A stretch of DNA of 64,000 nucleotides from Lojkania enalia (taxonomy: Eukaryota; Ascomycota; Dothideomycetes; Pleosporales), in contig ML986578.1 in assembly GCA_010094045.1 (NCBI GenBank), forward strand, positions 868,001 to 932,000. Reading direction: 5' to 3'. Under the pieces are notes generated by a model. The model saw nothing but the letters and a program-made list of their open reading frames with translations. It was not told the DNA's origin and did no database searches. The translations under genes and the position numbers were made by a program. Below, piece by piece: positions 44,409 through 55,810 of this stretch (the stretch's first letter is position 1; each line of letters opens with the position of its first letter).

Positions 44409-45076
44409 CACGCACTACCACATGCAGCTATGCGCCCGGTGCCTTGCCTGTCCTGAGGCTCAAATGTTCCGTTTTAGTGTAGCAAAGTGGTGTATGGCGG
44501 CGGAGGGCGGTGCAATGCATGCGGCTGCGGAGCTCAGCGGAGGTGAATGTTTCGCTGTTGGATACCGAGGCAGGGTTTAAAACAGGCGGCTCTCACAGAG
44601 AAACGCCTGGCTGGAAGAAGGAGGAAAGCAAGCAAGAAGAGCAATTGTCGCACTAGGATCGCTGCGGTGAAAAGGTCTTCCCCATCAGCCGTGACGAGCA
44701 GTAGGCGCAGGGCGGCGGTAGCTATGTGTGAGTGTCCAAGCCGCCGCTGAGTCTGACTGCAGCACACCAGCCTAACCAGCCGGGGACGCTGCTTGGCTTC
44801 TGCGCATCGCCATTCCCTTTCCATCCAGCAGCGCCACGACGTCGATCGGCACGAAGGGCATCCTTGAGGAAAAGCGCTCTGTTTCGCGCGCGGGGAGCGG
44901 CTGAGCCGCCTAGCTGCCACTCGTAACCCGTTGTAACCCTGCGCTACTGACGCGGCCAGCGAGATCCAGGGCCTGGAATCGTTAAAATAGCCCTTGGCCC
45001 TAAGCCTCTGATCCATCGCGAACGGAATAGCGCCTCAGCTTTATTCTTGTCGTACCTCATACGTTACCCCCGATAA
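44409..45076. promoter_or_regulatory. Divergent intergenic region PAP2 / alpha-beta hydrolase
   Basis: 668 bp between two divergent lipid-type enzyme genes, GC-rich. A 160-codon minus-strand frame (45016-44534) overlaps it but has arginine/alanine-rich composition typical of GC-rich noise. No TATA box is seen. Confidence 0.4.
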
Positions 45077-46655
45077 ATGTGTGTCCCGGAGCTATTCTTG
45101 TACTACACCACCCTGTCATTGGTCAGCAGCTCTGTGTTTCGCAAGTCTAGTCTGCGATTTCTCATGGCAGTAATAGTGGATTCTATAGTCTCTTACTTCA
45201 GAGAACCTACATCTCGTTTTCCGCTTTATTTTGTAGCGGGGTCAGCAACTCTCGGCACGATACGCCTTCTTTTGCGGGCGAGGAATGCCACTTCATCAAA
45301 ACCAGGCGCGACCAAGATTATACCTTCGCCGCGGCGAACACTACTTCCGCATTTGTCCGAAGACGATATTAAAAGCCTACCGTATCCACTAGATGCGCTC
45401 CCTGGCCCCCGCGATGTCGACTCGCCTTACGGAACTACTAGAGTATATGAATGGGGCCCGGAGCAGGGTCCAAAAGTATTGCTCATACATGGCATAAGTA
45501 CGCCCAGCATAGCACTTGGGACATTGGCGCACAAACTCGTAGAAAAAGGATGCCGGGTCATGTTGTTTGGTAGGTAACTGTTTTCTTTTCTCTATTTTCA
45601 AATCTGTAAATACATTTACAAACCTATACGCGGCTACTGCTCGTCCCATCTACTATTTGAATTTGTTAACCACGAAATTTCCTTTCTTCAATCAGCTAGA
45701 CAAAGCCAAAATAGATAGTGTAAAGGTTGATAAAGTTGAAAACAGTTGCATTCTTCTCCTATTTATCTCTTCTCGCCCCTAATTCAGACCTTACCTGTAT
45801 TTACCAACCAGCTCACCAAATCCAGATCTCTTCGGCCGCGGCTACAGCTCTTCTCCTTCTCCCACAATGTACGCCTACGACTCTTCCCTCTACACATCCC
45901 AGATTCTCCTAGTCCTTTCGTCCTCCCCTCTTCCCTGGACTTCATTCACCTTAATCGGCTACTCTCTTGGAGGCGCCATAGCCGCGGACTTCACATCATA
46001 TTTCCCTCATCTCATTTACGGGCTTGTCCTCATTGCACCCGGCGGGCTCATCCGCACCTCACATATCTCTTGGAGGAGCAAAATACTCTACGAAACGCGC
46101 GGTCTAATCCCAGAATGGCTGGTCGAGAAACTAGTATCAAGACGATTATGGACCGGGCCCGAAAGTGCACGAGTCATCGAGCCAGAGGCGAAATGCTCTG
46201 TTGAAATTGAAAAACAAGGTCACAATGAGGAGGAAGTAAGAGTGAAGGGAAGCCAGGCGGTTTATCAATCAAGTCACAAACGTCTCCTACCCAGTAACCC
46301 CCATTCTACGGTCGGGAAGGTGGTTGATTGGCAGGTTCTGCATCATGCTGGGTTTGTGAAGGCATTTATATCTTCGATTCGGCATGCGCCAATTCATAAC
46401 CAACATCACCGATGGCGCGTGATCGGAGAACATATGACAAATGGGAAGGGTGCACTGAAAATGGTAGATTTTGTGCTGGGGGAGCAGGATCCAATAATTG
46501 TTGCGAACGAGATTCTTGAGGATGCGAGGGGCGTTCTCGGGGAGAAATTTATGAGGGTAGAAGTTGTGCAAAGGGCCGGCCACGAGGTCCCAATTGAAAG
46601 ACCCGATGTGGTTGTTATGGTGGTTGAGCGGATATTGGACCACTTCCCAAATTAG
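45077..46655 (+). CDS. Alpha/beta hydrolase with N-terminal membrane segment
   Basis: Exons 45077-45569 and 45826-46655 encode 440 residues; the join restores DLFGRGYSSSPSP, a classic hydrolase turn. A second in-frame ATG at 45164 (MAVIVDSIVSYFREP) would give 411 residues and resembles related proteins better at the N-terminus. A hydrophobic segment (FPLYFVAGSATLGTIRLLL) near residue 45-65 may anchor it. Catalytic features: LLIHGISTP near 134 (oxyanion region), GYSLGG near 210 (nucleophile Ser), LGEQDPI near 382 (acid Asp) and RAGHEVPIERP near 415 (His), so the triad is complete. An insertion at about 285-320 carries charged linker residues. The substrate is unknown; lipid or ester hydrolysis is likely given its membrane anchoring and divergent PAP2 neighbour. 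The intron of 256 nt is unusually long for this genome but contains no needed coding sequence. Confidence 0.87.
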
Positions 46656-46848
46656 TAAGTAACGTGGGTCGACTAACCAACACTTCACATAGATATATCC
46701 GACTAGATCGCATGGGACATAGTAGTTTATTTGAGTATTTCAGTAGTATCTTTTGATTATGACTAAACTATGCAGCATTCAGCAAGCGTCGCTGTCTAAC
46801 TTCTAATGATAGCGTCAGCTAGGTACCAAGCTGCTATTGAACTTCATT
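46656..46848. other. Short intergenic region
   Basis: The 3' flank of the hydrolase; no feature seen. Confidence 0.4.
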
Positions 46849-47193
46849 ATGCGACATTCCTTAACAATTACTACACTATTTTACTTCCATATCACGAAAT
46901 GGGTGAGCGACAGACTTGGTGACAAGAAGCACCATGGCCTACCAACTCCATATCGCGGCTTTGACCCAACCGATTGCACCATAGGAGACTTTAGTGCCCG
47001 AGGACTCAGTTGCACATCGCCACACAGACTCATCGCGAGTGATATTCACGACTATCTCGGTAACGCGCAGGCCGAGAGTAATGACAGCTTAGAAGAGTAT
47101 GATAATCAGGAGGGTAGTAAGACCCAACTGAAGGGCCGGAACCCCAACACCGTAGAAGAATATTTCTCGATGGACGGATTCCGAATGCTATAA
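46849..47193 (+). CDS. Hypothetical small protein, 114 aa
   Basis: An intronless ATG frame of 114 codons. It starts with a moderately hydrophobic segment (SLTITTLFYFHITKWV) that could be a weak signal or anchor, then becomes hydrophilic and acidic (SNDSLEEYDNQEGSK), ending EEYFSMDGFRML. Composition is protein-like, unlike the chance frames nearby. A GTGAGC in codons 19-21 could instead be a donor site. It converges with the zinc-finger/SH3 gene, whose stop is only about 65 bp away. Family unknown; might be spurious. Confidence 0.3.
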   Translation: MRHSLTITTLFYFHITKWVSDRLGDKKHHGLPTPYRGFDPTDCTIGDFSARGLSCTSPHRLIASDIHDYLGNAQAESNDSLEEYDNQEGSKTQLKGRNPNTVEEYFSMDGFRML

Positions 47194-47259
47194 TAGGGAT
47201 ATGTCGAGAATTACAATTGCCCATATGTGAATAATGATGAAAAGTGCAAGCTTAGTTCC

Positions 47260-49354
47260 TTAGTACAACTTCGAGAACTGCACTCCCATTCTCAAGGACC
47301 ACGGCCCGCTGTAAAATTCAACAAACGATGCCGGAAAAACTCCCTCTATGCCTTTTCGTACCTGAAGATCTGTCAAATAATACCCTTTGAGCCATTTCTG
47401 TGTGCCCCCAAAAACCAGAATGACCTGTCCCTCGGCAAACCCGAGTTCATTATCACGTCTCGCGGCATACGATCTAAGTGCCCTAACTAGGTATGCTTCC
47501 CGATCTTCGAGCTTCTCTTCATCGTACTCCTCGTCTGTTATATCTGAGCCCGAGTGTAACGAGTCCATCGATCTCCTACCCTGTGCTTGGCCTGATCTAG
47601 AGGTATCTTCATCAGTCATATTCGTGTAACGCGGAAGGGCAAAGGATGCTATGCGCTCCTGATGGTATGCCATATGACTATGAAGACCCTCGGGGAACGG
47701 ACCGGAAGATAGGCAGAAAGGGCATTGATCTCTTTCATCTCTTGTGCTGGCTTCTGCGAAATTCGCTAGTTGTTGTGCCTGAGCTGTGGTAAGATTCACA
47801 TGTGCGTTCTGTAGATGGATCTGGAAGGCTTCCTTGGAGGCGGATACGAAAGAAGGGTGCTCGTGACACTGCCAAATGCGGCGATGAACTAGTCGCTCGT
47901 GCTCGAGCCAGGTATTCTTGTTGGCGAAGAGTTGGTCTGAAGTCGGGCAGGGATGGTATGTACAAATATAGGGTTGCATGTCATGTAGAACATGGGACCT
48001 AAATACTAGTTAATCGTGTTTGAAGATCAAGGAGGAGGAGCAAATACCTCCAGGCCTTCCCTCGGCCTTGATGAGATGGGCAGACTACGTGGCAATAAGG
48101 ACAGATAAACTCGTCCTTCGAACTGGCATCCGATGGCGGTGGGGGAAGCTCAATAGCCTCTCCATCCAAGCCATGCGAAGTGGTTGCATAAGACACCACC
48201 GTTTCTGTTTCGAGTCGCTCCTCGATTTTTTGGTTGAAGCCAGTCGCTTCTGTACCTGAAAGAATGCTCAATGGCCCAGGCGCCGACAGTCTTGGAGCTC
48301 TCAACAGACCTGCATCTTTGTCAATTTCCGGCTCCATATTCTCCGAAGGCTTGATATCCAGTACTCCAGGAACGAGGGTGGGTTGTTGCGGGACCATTTG
48401 GAAAGCGTTGGGGCCTTTAGCGAGCTTTAACGAATGTCGACGCCAATACGCAAAGTATTTGCGACGATTTGTATTCGCATTTGCTAGTCTATACGCAAGG
48501 AAATCGGCGCTTGTTCCTGGAAATAATTGCATCGAACCTTGAGCAAGAAATTGGACTAATATTTCATTGAGCATGGGCCACTCATCTGGCCCTTGGTCTT
48601 CCCGACTTGTGCTAATCTCCTGAGAAGACCTGACAGTTTTATCACTGCTCTCTTGTTCACCAGTTTTCACCGTTCCAGATACGTCTCTCCGCAGCATCAA
48701 GAGATGCTCATAAACGTGCCTACGATCAAATTCTGCCACTGCATGAAACACATCCACTCCAGAGTCCTTATCGACTTCTTTATGTGTCAGTGCTCGAGAG
48801 GATACAGTCCGCGACGTCGTATTTCGCAATTTGAATGAAATCTTGTATAGATCGGACATAATCCCTATCAGCGCTTCGTGTCGCTGAACTACTTCGAATA
48901 TCTCTTCCTCGTCGCTGCTTTCTCCAGAGGAGTCACCATCGCTCGATCTGAGCAGCTGCTCTTCAAGTGGCTTCCGCGTTCCAGTGATGACTTCCCATAC
49001 TTGAATACTCAGTAAACACTAAACATTTTTGAATACTTATATCTACTTACTTTGATTAACTTCACTGCAAAGTCGAGAAAGTAGTCGGAGCATGGAACTC
49101 CTAATTACAACGGAATCTCTAAGTCGAGCATCTAATGAGCTAGCGCCCGTTTGCAAAGCACCAAGATTGCCGGCCCATATCTTGAACCTAGCGAATATCC
49201 TCTCGAAGTCGGAACGGGCTATATGAGGATGGCCGCCGACATTTTCCAAACCAAGGCTGAGATTCATGAAGCCCGTCATACATTTCTGGCTCCACATCTG
49301 AATCTCGCTCGTAGCATCATGGTCACCCTCAGGATTTGCACTCTCGAGCCGCAT
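47260..49354 (-). CDS. Zinc-finger-like / SH3 protein of fungal signalling type, 664 aa
   Basis: Exons 49354-49051, 48999-48048 and 47998-47260 join in frame to 664 residues. The N-terminal domain (about 20-110) contains MWSQKCMTGFMNLSLGLENV and FKIWAGNLGALQTGASSLDA, a helical module common at the start of fungal NLR-type and ankyrin proteins. An acidic linker (SSGESSDEEEIFEVV) follows. Residues 180-300 are another helical region ending with proline-rich sequence. Residues 394-520 contain paired cysteines and histidines in C2H2-like spacing: FICPYCHVVCPS, YICTYHPCPT, WLEHERLVHRR, WQCHEHPSF and QCPFCLSSG with GLHSHMAYHQE. This block and the ERIASFALPR end are a signature of a large fungal family. 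Residues about 588-645 form an SH3 domain (ALRSYAARRDNELGFAEGQ; WLKGYY; GVFPASFVEF). It probably acts as a cytosolic adaptor. The ATG chosen is the first in a frame without upstream ATG. Confidence 0.8.
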
Positions 49355-49578
49355 ATTTTGGCGATGGAATCGACTTCTCTCATCTGCAATGGGAGGCGAG
49401 CCTAGAGAGGCTGATAACGATTAATGTATGGCGAAAAGCGGGGTGTGAGGTGTGGGGGCCAAAATGTAGACCAAACACTGACCTAGCTTTGTTCACCGAA
49501 AAGTCAGCGCCAACTCTCCAAGCTAGACACGCCCATTCTTCTATTCTCATCCGCGAAAGACCTCCCAAGCTCGTCGCT
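49355..49578. promoter_or_regulatory. Short divergent promoter between the zinc-finger/SH3 and DUF7580-like genes
   Basis: Only 224 bp separate the two start codons, so the two genes must share or overlap promoter sequence. No TATA box is evident. Open frames cross this region on both strands, which makes both chosen starts somewhat uncertain. Confidence 0.45.
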
Positions 49579-51352
49579 ATGGCAAGCGGCGTTGAGCTGG
49601 CCGGTCTCGTTCTAGCCACAATACCGCTCATCATATCCGCACTCGAACATTACGAAGATGCGGTGGAACCTACTATAGCCTTCTTCCAGTGGAAAGGCCA
49701 ACTTTCAAAAGCCATCAACGAGCTTTCTGTCGTCTATGCTAGTTACGACCAAGCACTCCGACTCCTTCTTCAGCCTATTGCGAGTCGTGAGGATGTAGTG
49801 GCTATGATGGAAGACACCAGAGATGAGCTCTGGACGAAGGGAGACGTTGCGGAAGAGCTTCGAAACCATTTGGGTGCTGCGTGGAAGCCATGCGTAATGA
49901 CGATAGAGGAGGTTTCCGATTCTTTACTTGAGATTTCACAGCATCTGAATATTGCTGGAGCACAATTAGTAGGTCATTACTGGAGTAACAATTTTGGAGA
50001 CAGCCAAATTGAGACATGTATACAGGTCAATAATAAAGACCTACGTGAACTAGTTCAAGCAAATCCACCGATATCACAAGCCCTCATGCCTAAGAAGCGC
50101 TTCGAATTCAAAGACCAGGTCAAGTTCACCATGAAGCGCCGCAAGCTCAAAGCCCAAATTGAACGGATAGAACTCTGCCTCAAAAGACTCTCCGATTTCA
50201 CTGAACGAGCAGAAAAACTAGATGACGGACCACCGAAATCACGCTGGAAAGTCAAATTCTCGGGCCCACTAACAGTCATCAGAGAGAATGCTTCCAAACT
50301 TCATTCAACGCTTCTTCGGAACTGGTGCGCTCACAATTCTGAACATTATGCTGGCTTGCATCTTGAGCAGCGCTTAGTAAGACCGAGAAAGCGTACAAAC
50401 AGATTAGCTCAAGAATCAGTAGCATCGTCGGACTGTTTCGCTTTGTCGCTAAATGAGCATGGCCTAAAGAAGGCGTGGTTGTCAGCGGAATTTAGGATCG
50501 TCGATTTACCGAGCCCGTACGATTCCTCTGTCCCCTTTATCGGTATCATATTAATTCATTCTACTCAGGAATAGCAGTCGGATATCGTTCACCGTCTCGA
50601 CTGCTCCAAACACATCACCAACGCCATACTTAACACCCTCCACTCTCCCCATGATACAGGAAATATGCTCCTACCTCCAGAAATGCCAATTCCCAACTAT
50701 CGGCTTCTGCGTAGATGAAAGCCACCAACTCCGCGCCTATACAGGGCAAATTGGCCTAGAAAAATGTCTGGACCAGGACGTTACACTTGCAAAGATGCTA
50801 TCCAAGTTACCTCAACGCCTTGCAAACGGCGACATCTACAACCTAGCCATCACTCTCACTGCCTCAATATTCCAGCTCATCGACACGCCCTGGCTCACCC
50901 AAACCTGGACCAAGAAAGCCATAATCTTCCGCAACCTAAAACCGAAAACAACCTCAAACATAGACATCACGCGTCCCATCCTAGTTCAAACATTCGGCTC
51001 AACCAAACAATCCACCCTATCCCCCCGAAAAGCCCTCCTTGCCCTGGCCATCCTCCTGATCGAAATCCTCTCCACCCAACCCATCGAAAATATCCAAACC
51101 CCCTCTGACCTATCTCCAAACCTCTCCGTCAACGACGCTCCGGATGACGACAGCAACCACCGCACTGCCCTGCGCTGGCTCTTCCAGCAGGAGTCCGACG
51201 GCAACATAACTCGCGGCTTCTCCTCCGCCATCACGAGCTGCCTGCAAGCGTACATCAACCCCCGCGCCGACTTCTCTGATGCGGAGTTTTGTCGGAGTAT
51301 TGAGGAGAGCGTTTTGAGGCCCTTGGAGGAGGAGAGGTTGTTTCTGATGTAG
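49579..51352 (+). CDS. DUF7580-like fungal protein (self/non-self signalling type), 573 aa
   Basis: Exons 49579-50516 and 50569-51352 encode 573 residues; the 52-nt intron splits a proline codon. The start ATG gives the family opening MASGVELAGLVLATIPLIIS then ALEHYEDAV, a glycine-containing hydrophobic N-terminal helix that resembles the start of HeLo-type and related cell-death domains. A helical, charged region follows to about residue 270. The C-terminal half contains the conserved words LQKCQFPTIGFCVDESHQLR, LAITLTASIFQLIDTPWL and KALLALAILLIEI, then a GFSSAITSCLQAY block and a hydrophilic end. I recall this arrangement as the fungal DUF7580 family, sometimes linked to prion-inhibition/incompatibility proteins. 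The biochemical function is not known. An earlier in-frame codon at 49336 would extend it but overlaps the divergent gene's first exon and lacks family sequence. Confidence 0.82.
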
Positions 51353-52002
51353 GCATTGCTGGCTATCATCTCCCTTCAATTTCCAATTAGATATCGCGGG
51401 GTGTTGTCTGGGCACTAGCGACTGCGCTCATCATTCGCACACACCAAGCACCTGATCGACAAAGTGCGTAGTGCAAAGGAGCTGGGAAAGTGCTTTATGA
51501 GTATGGAAATGGTCTCGAGCAGTTGTCATCAAACTAAGCGTTCATCTGGTGTTCATTTATATCCAAGGAACAGTATGCCGGTTGAGAGGCTGTTCCTCAG
51601 ATAATAATAACTCCTTCTCAGTCCATCCATTCAACATATCTTAGTAACAGGGCTTTCTTGCAATAATGATGTGGACACGGTCCCAGTCTCTTCTAAACCT
51701 TGGGTGTGTTTTCGGAGGGCTACAACATTAGGGTGTTATCCACCCCAACCAATCGAAGCCTAACACGCTTACTGTGAACGTGCAACAAAATTAACTTCTA
51801 GCAACTCGCTATCCTACATTCCTCCTAGTCCCGCGAACGACGTTTTTGGAGTGCCTTGAATAGCAATCAGAATTGCAGCAATGAATGACGGGCATTGTCG
51901 CAGTCCATTCCTTAGAACTAGGCACTAGGGAACAATTCCACTTGAGTAGACAGTCTCCCCATTTCTTCATGAACGCCACGGACTAGATCTACGTTCTAAG
52001 GT
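51353..52002. other. Intergenic region
   Basis: Between the DUF7580-like gene and the phosphotransferase pseudogene; no feature seen. Confidence 0.45.
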
Positions 52003-53690
52003 CTAAAACTGAACGCGTCTTCCTCTCGAATATCTCTCCTCGCCTTCCCAGCCAATCAAGCCGCTTTCTGTCAAATCCCTAAGGATCCGATCTGCCCTGC
52101 CGAAGCTCTCGTTCGATGTGCGCCCCTCATCCGCGAGAACCTCGCAAAGTCTTTCCCAGAACTCCAGGCCCTCGTTGAGAATATCGGCTTTCTCGTAATG
52201 TCTTCGGATCTCTTCTGCTGAAAAGCGATACCGGCACGGCTCACTGGTATAAAAGTGCTTCCACTCCCTGTAAACACGGTAAGCAAAAATTATTTCAAGT
52301 TAAGACAGATCGGCCCACATCTCAATATAGATCAAGCATTGTCGGAATGGGTAGAGACAGTTATCTCAGGCGGAGCGAGCAAATGCCTCGAGCTGCTTGA
52401 GCGTCTGGCCATGCGGATGTCGCATCATCCTGTGCATCAAAGGATTCTTGGGTGCAGTTGGCGTTTCGTCAGGATGGACTAGAGCGGATTGGGATACTTG
52501 GTATCGAAGCTTCTCCTTGGTTGCCTTGTCGAGATGTTGGAAATATTCGGACAGCTTCATTAGCATATTGACTATTGGCACTAGGGTCTAGAAGCAATGG
52601 GGGATTGGCTCCAATGAACACTGGAATAGCTTATGCTCCCTGCTAGCCGATGATGCACCAAAACTAGTTTCGATCGTCAACGGAGATATTGCCAGCATAG
52701 AGGTCTGGGTGCCAGATTCTGTGCGAAGCAATTCCTGGATCTTTGGGCATAGTGTATCAGATCGCGGACAGGAATCTCCACATCGAAGCGATATGGGCTT
52801 TTGGAGAGCTCTGCTTTGCATATGGGTACTACTCTGGATTGCTTGTCGATTTCTGTGGGTCGGCGTAGGCTTTGATCCAACTGATCTCGCGATTAGTGAC
52901 GGATTCGAGAGATTCAAGAGATTCTATCGGGGATTTCCCTAAAGATTGTTGGTGCCATATCAATTATGATGGTCCTTTATAGACATATCAGGATATTGAT
53001 AATGAAGCATGTTACTACGCTTCCCCTCCTAGGTCTCTCTTCGTACGCTAGGTCCAATGTAGTAATGCGATCTAATGCGATTACTGACGTCTCATGAATA
53101 ATTCATAGCAATGGCCGGCTCGCATCCCGAAATACTGCCATCGCTGAAATACAATGATCCTATTCTGTGTATTCGCGCCTGTCATTCTAGCTACAAGCCT
53201 TAGCACTGGAGCGAGAAGTGGCATACTTACTGAAAGATATTTAAAGTAGTCTCGTTTCAATGCCTACAATTTGTTGGATAATATCATGTTTATCTCGTAG
53301 TTAAAGGTCACACCAGACATCGTAAAGCTGAGAGCCTTGCGCTTCTTCCGTGATATATTCTGCGTCAACTAGATTTTGCGCCGTAGGACTCCAAGCAAGG
53401 ACTTTTGGTATGGGTAAACCTAGGACGGCCCCGGGAAAATCTATCGTCGCCACCCCCGACGTGGTTGTGAGCATCGACGGGCCAGTGTTGGGGGTGAGAG
53501 ATCTTGGCTACGAATTTCTGACCATATTCCAAGGCGATAGTCCTTGTTACAGTTACCTTTCCCGATTTTCTCTAAAGACGTGCACACATTTGCGCCAACC
53601 GCACAACTAGCTGCTTGCCGAAGATTAGGGACATTGAAACGTCCGGATCGCAATTGCACTTGCGCTCGCTCATTCTAGAGCCATCTTCTG
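52003..53690 (-). pseudogene. Aminoglycoside-phosphotransferase (APH/AIM9) family pseudogene
   Basis: A broken member of the large fungal APH/AIM9 kinase-like family. Reading leftward from 53690 the blocks appear in family order: GRFNVPNLRQAASCAVGANV and SLEKIGKGNCNKDY (glycine-rich region), then in a shifted frame LGLPIPKVLAWSPTAQNLVD and DVWCDL followed by a stop and KHDIIQQIVGIETRLL. Further on come the catalytic-loop and metal-site remnants HPDLYAGNISVDD and, with the family's I-D-W-Q-G core, a stop codon in place of the tryptophan, then FIGANPPLLLDP. The 3' part contains YFQHLDKATKEKLRYQV, HPHGQTLKQLEAF and, after a probable intron, REWKHFYTSEPCRYRFSAEE to a final stop at 52003. At least six in-frame stops (TAG, TGA, TAA) and at least one frameshift are visible. 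Most stops are explainable by C-to-T changes. It cannot encode an intact enzyme. Confidence 0.85.
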
Positions 53691-54744
53691 CTCGTGTAGC
53701 TAGACAGATAATCAACCTGTGTTTGGGCTAGAGATTGCATCGAATGTTGATCCCTCTCGGCGCGAAGAAAGCCGGCTAAGGAGGGCTTCGCTAACCTTTG
53801 TTTATAAGCTTAGGACAAGCCCCATCACCAAGAAATAAAAGGGAAAGAAGACTTTGACGCGATAGACTGACATGCATTCCGAATTTTGAGGCCGCTACAT
53901 CACGGAGGCGCGCACGCGACCCCTAAAGATTACACATAGGAATCAAAAGGAGTATCCTAATATAACGAACACATGTTCTGTGTGATATAGAATTAATTAC
54001 TTACTAGTCCTATATTTCTTTAATACAATAAAGAGCCAGTTACTAACAGGCTTGTGGTCCTCTTTACATTCCCCCGTCTTGTCAAGCATCCCAAGCTACT
54101 GCAGGTAAGACTTGGACGCGTGATCCATGTAAATAAAAGGCCACGCCTGGTCGTTTACGCCCGCCGTTTTTATTGTTGTCTTTATCATTACTTGTAGCAA
54201 TATCTGTACTTTGTGCATACGTGTTTTCTATTTGAGTGTATTCGCTCTCTTCAGAGGAGCTGTGGCCCGAGAAACGATCTCACCTGTCGCGTTGAAGCTA
54301 TAGGGATAAGAATTTGCCATTAAAGATAGTCAAGTAGGTGAAAGGAGGCTCGGAGAGAACTGTCGTGCTATCAGTAGTGACAGAGTCTGTAGGCCTCTTT
54401 GGTAGGTTTCACTAGGAGAAATCATAAGACGTTCGAAATATTTCTGAATTGGCCCCTGCACCTTCCATGGAGAGGAAATATTCTCCGTGCTACTACCCTA
54501 TAAATCTCCCCATCCAAAAATGATAATAATGTTCCAATATAAAGAAAAGATTTCCCACAACGCCCATGTACAAAAGTACACATCTCCAAAATCCACAAGT
54601 CCCATGATTTCGTCGAAAGCTTCGTGCCAAGACTGCATTTAATCAATCGCATCCAAAGATCTTTAATATCACTAGCTCGTATTAACCATTAAGTATAGCC
54701 GCTTCCGATCTAGATAGAGCGCCGGACACAACCAATTGAGAGAC
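53691..54744. other. Intergenic region, AT-rich
   Basis: Upstream side of the pseudogene and the 3' flank of the SUR7/PalI gene. No gene recognised; minus-strand short frames near 54650 lack features. Confidence 0.45.
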
Positions 54745-55810
54745 CTAGACCTGCCTATAGGGCTCGTATGCGCTTCCCGAGGTGCTGTGACCGGCGGCGG
54801 GCGCGTTATGCGCGTTGTTATTGCCGCTAGCGCCGAGGTAAGGTGAGGCAACGCGCTCGTAGGTGTACGGGGTCTTCTCCACGACGACCTTCTTGTGGGG
54901 GGACTTGCCAGAGCAGCAGCAAACGGAGATAAGCCAGAAGAACCCGGAGGCAATGGAGAAGGCAACGCCGAGCCAGAGGACGGCGAGCATCTTGCTACCC
55001 AGGGAAGCCTTGATGTTGTAGGGCTTGAAGAAGCTTTCGAAGATGGCTACAAGCGAGGCGTAGAGGGCGGTTGAGGTGATTGCTGCAGCCATAATAAAGA
55101 CGGTTTGAGCCTGATTGATTGTTAGCGACCAATTCTTACAACTAAGGGTTGTGGTGGCTACTCACGCTCGACACAATAGTTGTCGCCAAACTGCCCCAGC
55201 GACTGAAGATGGCGAAGATACCAACGATGATCTCAGCGATGGTAAGACAGAGAGCAATTATGTAGGCTGTGAACATCCATTTTGAGACCTTCTTGTAGGC
55301 GTCGAGGCCATCCTTGAAGTCCTTGTCCGAAAAGATCTTTTGCACAGCGGTTCCCTCAAGATCCCATTCATCGATGGGGTTGAACCAGTAGTTGGCCTTG
55401 CGCTCAGAGCAGCGAGTAACCGTCTCCTTGTCCTTGTCGTCGGTCTCGCCCTCGCAGTAGTTCCACAATCCGACCTTGTAGAAATCCATGAGATCTTTGG
55501 CGGAGGCGGCGTTCTGAAGCGCATTCAGGATATCGTTGTCGATGTCCACCTTGTCGGCTAAGTCATCAATAGCCCCGAGATCCGGGTTTTCTGTGAATTC
55601 GCTTGTATCTGCCTGTCAAGAGCGCGTCAGATGCCAGTCTCGCTGTGGCACAGAGGGGGTGGCGGTGCTCACCTTGAAGAAGTAGAGGTCGTTTTGCAGC
55701 GACATGTTCTTGTTCAGCTGGCCTGAGAATACCAGGATCAAGCAGACAAGTGACGCAATGGACAGTGCCATTGGCACGAAAATGCACGCGAATCTCCCGA
55801 GCTTTCCCAT
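54745..55810 (-). CDS. SUR7/PalI-family plasma membrane protein, 316 aa
   Basis: Exons 55810-55673, 55612-55166 and 55110-54745 encode 316 residues; all introns are phase 0 and 55-60 nt. The first membrane segment is at residues 7-30 (ACIFVPMALSIASLVCLILV). An extracellular loop follows and includes the family signature VGLWNYCEGE with a second cysteine in TVTRCSERKANYWFNP, the claudin-like disulphide motif of the SUR7/PalI class. Three more membrane segments lie at about 145-170 (FTAYIIALCLTIAEIIVGIF), 197-220 (SSVAQTVFI; AITSTALYASLVAIFES) and 235-260 (MLAVLWLGVAFSIASGFFW). The cytosolic tail begins with cysteines (ISVCCCSGKS), a likely palmitoylation site, and ends in an alanine/tyrosine-rich stretch. 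SUR7 proteins mark eisosome (MCC) domains; PalI/Rim9 act in pH signalling. The tail length favours the SUR7/FMP45/PUN1 side, which is inference. Confidence 0.88.

Noticed and set aside
44239..44421. An alternative N-terminal frame for the PAP2 gene (VVVRDGRVEVEKAP...)
   Set aside because: It lacks an ATG and has an upstream in-frame stop. Splicing at 44329/44269 gives the family sequence LPKRIIFSYIFDYVIIV from a normal ATG.
44534..45016. A 160-codon minus-strand frame in the PAP2/hydrolase promoter
   Set aside because: Arg/Ala/Leu-rich as expected from GC-rich DNA, with no recognisable features.
49336..49578. An upstream in-frame extension of the DUF7580-like gene
   Set aside because: It overlaps the first exon of the divergent gene and lacks family sequence; the ATG at 49579 gives the expected opening.
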